From contig CBFFRQ010000039.1 of assembly GCA_965644315.1 (NCBI GenBank), positions 62,001 to 126,000 on the forward strand: 64,000 bases of DNA, written 5' to 3'. Shown one piece after another: positions 60,503 to 64,000 of this stretch. Within the stretch, counting starts at the first letter, position 1. Every line of letters begins with the position of its first letter. Source of the DNA: Caecitellus pseudoparvulus (lineage: Eukaryota > Bigyra: Bicosoecida). The notes under the pieces were generated by a model that saw only the letters and a program-made list of their open reading frames with translations, had not been told where the DNA came from and did not search any database. A program made the position numbers and the translations under genes.

Positions 60503-62017
60503 TTACATTTGGCGCTTGAATGCTGCCCACGGCCAGACTGCTAGGGACTTGCCCAGCACCACGACGACGCCGTGGGCATTGCTGCCGACAACTGTGTTGC
60601 CGTTCAACGAAGCCGAGGGCACCGTCACTGCGCTGAGATCAAGTGTCGCCACAATGTCGTGCGAGGACGCGTCGATGAGCCTGAGCAAGTTCACATCCAA
60701 CAGCGCAGGCGCTGCGTTTGCGATGTGCCACACGAGGTAGGCTGGCCCGCCACCCGTCACGGAAGGGGGCACACTGCCAAAGACATGGGCCCCACACGTG
60801 CTGCTGCTGGCGCCAGATGGCATGGTGGCGTTGAAGGGCGGGGCGGACCACTGCTGGGCCAGGTCTGCCGTTGCCAGCCCCTCCAGCACTGCGCTGCAAG
60901 TGCCGGCAGCATACTCCCCCCAAGCCGACACGAGTCCGGAGGGGGGGTTGGCGCCGGGTGCAGCGGGGATGGTGCCGAAGAGGCTGTACCCCGAGGGGAT
61001 ACGGGTGGAGGCCAGGATGTCGCCCGTGCCTTGCTCGACCACCACCATGCCGTCGCCGCCTGCGACAGAATTCTCCACCCCCACCACCACCAGCCCATCG
61101 TCCGTGTGACCAGTGATGTAGGCGGTGTAGAAGCCTTCGCTGGGGGGGAACGCCTGTGTGAAATCCGTCCGCCACTGCAAGTTGCCGCTGCCTGAGTCCA
61201 CCGCGATGGCAGCCAGGGACACGTGCTGCTGCCCGTCTGGGCCACTTCGTGCGTTTCGGCACCCCAGCAGGAGCAGCCCATCGCCCTTCGTGTGGCTGGT
61301 GGGCGCTCCCCCCTGCCAGGCGAGGGGGGGGCGCAGCGCATCCACGTTGCGCTCCAGAGGCATGTTGCCGCCGCAGCGGTAGTCTTCCTTGATGTTGCGC
61401 GTCCACAGCGTGTGCCCTGTCGCGGCATCCAGCACCGCTGTGTGTCCTGTCACGAACGCGAACACCGCCACCAGCCCGCGCTGGGGGATGGCCGTCACCC
61501 CCGCATACTCCTCCGTCCACACTGAGCCGTTGGGCAGGTGTGCTGGTGCCGTCCACAGCAAGCGCTGGGCCTCCAAGTCCGCTGCAAATACCAGGCTTGC
61601 GGCGGCTGGCTCGCCAAAGCACAGCAGGGAGCCCACAATGGCCGTGTGGTTCGCCACCACTGTCGGCGCCAGGCCCGTTGGCATCCATGCACCACTGGCG
61701 CAGTCTTGTGGTGGCGCTGGCAACGGGGCAAGGGCCACTTTTCTGACCACAGCACCCGTGCAGCTGTTGGTAGCAACGAGCGCCCAGCCTGTACAGAAAG
61801 GGGTGCGAGCTGGTGCACTGCACTTGCACGCCACCACGCCACAGGCTGCCTACCACGCACCTCCGGACTGACCAGGGCCCAAATCTGTGGGAACAGCTGT
61901 CACGATCGCGTCTTCCAAGAGGGCCACCGGGCCTGCTGTGACATTGAACTTTGAGCAAGCAGCAGCGGTGGACAGGGCCGCCGCCACTGCCAGGGAAATG
62001 GCCAATCCGCTTCGCAT
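60503..62017 (-). CDS. Secreted PQQ-like (quinoprotein-type) beta-propeller protein
   Basis: Exons 62017-61861 and 61788-60503 (GTGCGT...GTACAG) join in phase to 480 residues. The N-terminus MRSGLAISLAVAAALSTAAA is a good signal peptide. The body is made of propeller blades with the quinoprotein-type pattern of A-x-D-x2-T/S-G-x2-L/Q-W: AVLDAATGHTLWTRNI, AAIAVDSGSGNLQWRTDF, VVVEQGTGDILAST, LIDASSHDIVATLDL. Many Cys residues (for example TNSCTG, PPQDCASG, GTCSAV, STCGAH) suggest disulfides and an extracellular or lysosomal site. The catalytic residues of true PQQ dehydrogenases are not evident, so binding rather than catalysis is more likely. CCATTTCTCCGC lies about 28 bp upstream of the ATG. 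Confidence 0.85.
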
Positions 62018-62227
62018 GACGCCGGACGGCTGCTGAGAGCGGAGAAATGGCGCCTACACACGGCCTTGACACCCCGCTTGTAACTATGTGCATGATTTCG
62101 AAGTCTTGATGTATGGATTTGAGCGCAGGCCTAGAGTGCGTCGGGGAGAGGCGCTGCCGCCCTCCCAGCACACCTGCGCCTCTGTACGCGCAGCGCAGAC
62201 AGGCCATGCAGACGGCACACAGGTGCA

Positions 62228-62908
62228 TCAGCCCAGAGGTGGGCCAGTTGGAGGCGCTCCGACAGGGGGCGCACCCGTCGCAACAGGCGCCTTGGGCTGC
62301 TGCCCCCCGATGGGCGCCACAGCGTAGGCAGGCCGAATGCTGCCGCCGCCAGTGGGTGCACCAGCAGGCACATGGCCGGTATGAGGGGGGGCGGTGGTGG
62401 GGGGGGGTGTGCCACTGGAGGAGGGGGGTGCGCCACTCCCCCCCGAGCTTGGACCTGCCCCCTCGCCCCCACCGTGCGTGTTGCCGTACTTGGCCCCTCG
62501 ATCTGCATGCCCCGCAGTGGAGTAGAAACCGTCGTCCACAGGCACGTACCGTGCTGCTGGTGCCTTGGCCTTCCGGGTTCCAGCTCCCTGCCCGCTCACA
62601 GCAGAGGCAGTGGCGGGCGAGAAGAAAGCCACTGGAGGGGGCGCGCCACCAGTGGCTGAGGTGCTCACTGGGGCTGGTGCGCTGCCAGGCGCCGTGGTAG
62701 GGACCTGCCCATCGTGAGGTGCGGGGCTTTGCTGCACCGGCTGGGATGCATGGCCACTCTCTGCCGCCAGCTGGCGAGCATACACCGACGCGTACGGGTC
62801 AGCAGCGGCCTGGTTCGACTGGGACGCAGGGGCCTTGTCTGGCGGCGGAGGCGCCACTGTATCTTGGAAGCTCTTCCACGCATCGCCAAGCGACTGGAGG
62901 AAGGACAT
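62228..62908 (-). CDS. Low-complexity Pro/Ala/Gly/Ser-rich protein, unknown
   Basis: A 226-residue frame from the ATG at 62908. The first 50 residues look ordered and amphipathic (MSFLQSLGDAWKSFQDTVA, AAADPYASVYARQLAAESG). The rest is Pro/Ala/Gly/Ser-rich with short conserved-looking islands (AARYVPVDDGFYSTAG and HADRGAKYGNTHGGG). Tyr-containing islands in a Pro/Gly-rich tail resemble proteins of vesicle coats or phase-separating granules, but no family is recognised. The non-repetitive N-terminus and the islands argue that it is a real gene rather than a high-GC open frame. Confidence 0.6.
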   Translation of the reverse strand: MSFLQSLGDAWKSFQDTVAPPPPDKAPASQSNQAAADPYASVYARQLAAESGHASQPVQQSPAPHDGQVPTTAPGSAPAPVSTSATGGAPPPVAFFSPATASAVSGQGAGTRKAKAPAARYVPVDDGFYSTAGHADRGAKYGNTHGGGEGAGPSSGGSGAPPSSSGTPPPTTAPPHTGHVPAGAPTGGGSIRPAYAVAPIGGQQPKAPVATGAPPVGAPPTGPPLG

Positions 62909-63122
62909 GCTGAGCTGGAACCTGGCTGCACTGCTTCAAAAGCTGAGGAGGACAGCGTGAGCAGGAAACGCTCGTGAAACGCAGACCCAGCGAGACCTCT
63001 GCGCAGCCACGCAGGGGACAAAGGCCAACAAACTGCGGCTCACTCATTGAATTGTGTGTGAGGCAGAGAGGCAGCCTTTTATAAAGTGTCCTGGGCCGGA
63101 TTCACGTGGGAGCAGGCGAAGC

Positions 63123-64000
63123 ATGGCGTTGACTGCAAGCCACACACCTGCACACACCTCTGGCACTCGCCCAGGCCAAGGCGGCCTGGTGCGGCACCTC
63201 TTCGATAGCCATGCAAGTGGCTTCCCCACCTCTGCAATTCAGAGCTTCAAGGGCTGGTGAGGTGCAGTGCGGAGCTGCCGTTGAGACAGCAAGCCAGGCA
63301 ACGCCACCCCTCACGCTTCACAGGGAAGCGTTCATGCAGGATTTACTTGACCATGGTGTAATTTACGATGCAGACATAGGATTCCTTGCTGACTGCTGGG
63401 TGCGTCGAGCGAGGCAGCGTGCCAGGGGCCGGCGCACGGCTGCACAGTCTGGGACGCTCAATTTCCGCAGCGCACGCTGACGGCCGAATCAGACGGCCTC
63501 TCATGGGCCGCCTTCATGCACCACGTGAAGGAACACATGAAAGCAGAGAGTCCGGCATTCGTAGCGTTCCTGCAGGCCAAGGACATTGCGGAGCGTGCGC
63601 TGGCCGACGTGCAGGCTCTGGCGGGCGCCCACCCACCGCTTGCGAAGCTGCCTGCGCCCGGCACCCCCCTGCCGTGGCAGCTGGAGGCCGTGCTCCCGAC
63701 ACCAGAGAAGCTGCAGATGCTGCACCAGACGGAGGCCGCGACACGCACTGCCCTGGCGGCCGTGGCTGACGCGTGTGAGCAGCGAGTGCAGCAGCGCAGC
63801 GCCGAGCACTTGTTGCTGGGCCCGCTGGCGGCAGTTGGCGGCGGGGCGCTGCAGCCCATCCCCACGCCGCTGCAGTTCATGGTGGGCAATGCCCGTGCCA
63901 TCCACGCCCGCCTGCAGCGCCTGCGTGTGTCGCCCCGTGTGGTGGAGTGGGCCCATCTCCTCTGGCCCAGGGACGAAGAAGCACTGGCACCACTCAACCA
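63123..64000 (+). CDS. Unknown protein, 3' partial, at least three exons
   Basis: Exons 63123-63256, 63324-63399 and 63471 to the window edge (5' sites GTGAGG and GTGCGT; acceptors CACAG, CGCAG) join in phase, giving about 246 visible residues. The start MALTASHTPAHTSG is followed by SAIQSFKGWEAFMQDLLDHGVIY (across the first junction), FLADCW-RTLTAESDGLSW, HHVKEHMKAESPAFVAFL, IPTPLQFMVGNARAI and VVEWAHLLWP. The sequence is helical, without membrane segments, and of no family I recognise. An ATG at 63054 is an in-frame alternative start. A CAATTTCCGC element (63459-63468) forms the very end of the second intron. Confidence 0.7.
63459..63468 (+). promoter_or_regulatory. CAATTTCCGC element at the end of intron 2 of the last gene
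   Basis: Exact decamer immediately followed by the AG acceptor at 63469-63470. Here it may act as a splice element (CTCAAT could be a branch point, too close by usual rules) or as a regulatory site inside the gene's 5' region. Confidence 0.4.

Noticed and set aside
1-64000. Bacterial or organellar origin of the window
   Set aside because: Spliceosomal introns with matching phases, eukaryote-only proteins (WASHC4, RRP5, Sec61beta, bromodomain-PHD) and the absence of operons rule it out.

Overview
The window is nuclear DNA of a unicellular eukaryote with a compact, GC-rich genome. Most genes are broken by short introns of about 60-105 bp that obey GT-AG. The proteins are eukaryotic: WASH complex subunit, RRP5, a ZnF-UBP deubiquitinase, Sec61beta, a PPIE-type RRM, bromodomain-PHD, MYB, RhoGEF and SET proteins, and mitochondrial ETF:ubiquinone oxidoreductase. 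I cannot fix the lineage from sequence alone. A high-GC protist (alga or heterotrophic flagellate) fits. WASH-complex genes together with huge Cys-rich GCC2/GCC3 proteins fit a free-living protist better than a plant or yeast.

Layout. 1-5493: 3' part of a giant Cys-rich repeat protein with RCC1-like repeats. 6053-10762: WASHC4/SWIP. 10779-14897 (-): USP44/49-like deubiquitinase. 15375-16022 (-): small multi-spanning membrane protein. 16171-23785 (-): RRP5, a ribosome biogenesis factor. 24128-24816 (-): PPIE-like RRM protein without a cyclophilin domain. 25253-27314: unidentified propeller-like protein. 27678-29420: TMEM180/MFSD13A-like transporter. 29952-31427: MetX-family O-acyltransferase with a mitochondrial-type leader. 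31461-33953 (-): unidentified propeller-like protein. 34320-37654: DH-domain RhoGEF with a long coiled coil. 37724-41419 (-): bromodomain-PHD protein. 41558-43586: ETFDH. 43936-47090: two-repeat MYB protein. 47235-48785: unknown mitochondrial-type protein. 48829-49333 (-): Sec61beta, four exons. 50767-53625: P-loop ATPase with a possible nuclease module. 53626-55815: AT-rich spacer without genes. 55816-57384 (-): NYN (PIN-like) nuclease-domain protein. 57799-59589: SET methyltransferase. 59608-60360 (-): ankyrin protein. 60503-62017 (-): secreted PQQ-type propeller. 62228-62908 (-): low-complexity protein. 63123-64000: 5' part of an unknown gene.

The genes are mostly unrelated housekeeping functions, packed tightly. 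Five convergent pairs have stop codons only 16-69 bp apart. Two genome-scale signals stand out. The first is the decamer CAATTTCCGC, present seven times, each time at the 5' end of a gene. The second is a strong preference for GTGCGT or GTGAG at 5' splice sites.

The most unusual segment is about 50.6-57.4 kb. There an ATPase/putative nuclease gene and a NYN-nuclease gene, both poorer in GC than their neighbours, converge on a 2.2-kb AT-rich spacer. This is the best candidate here for an undescribed system or a recently acquired island. All exon structures were worked out by hand from splice signals, reading phase and family knowledge.
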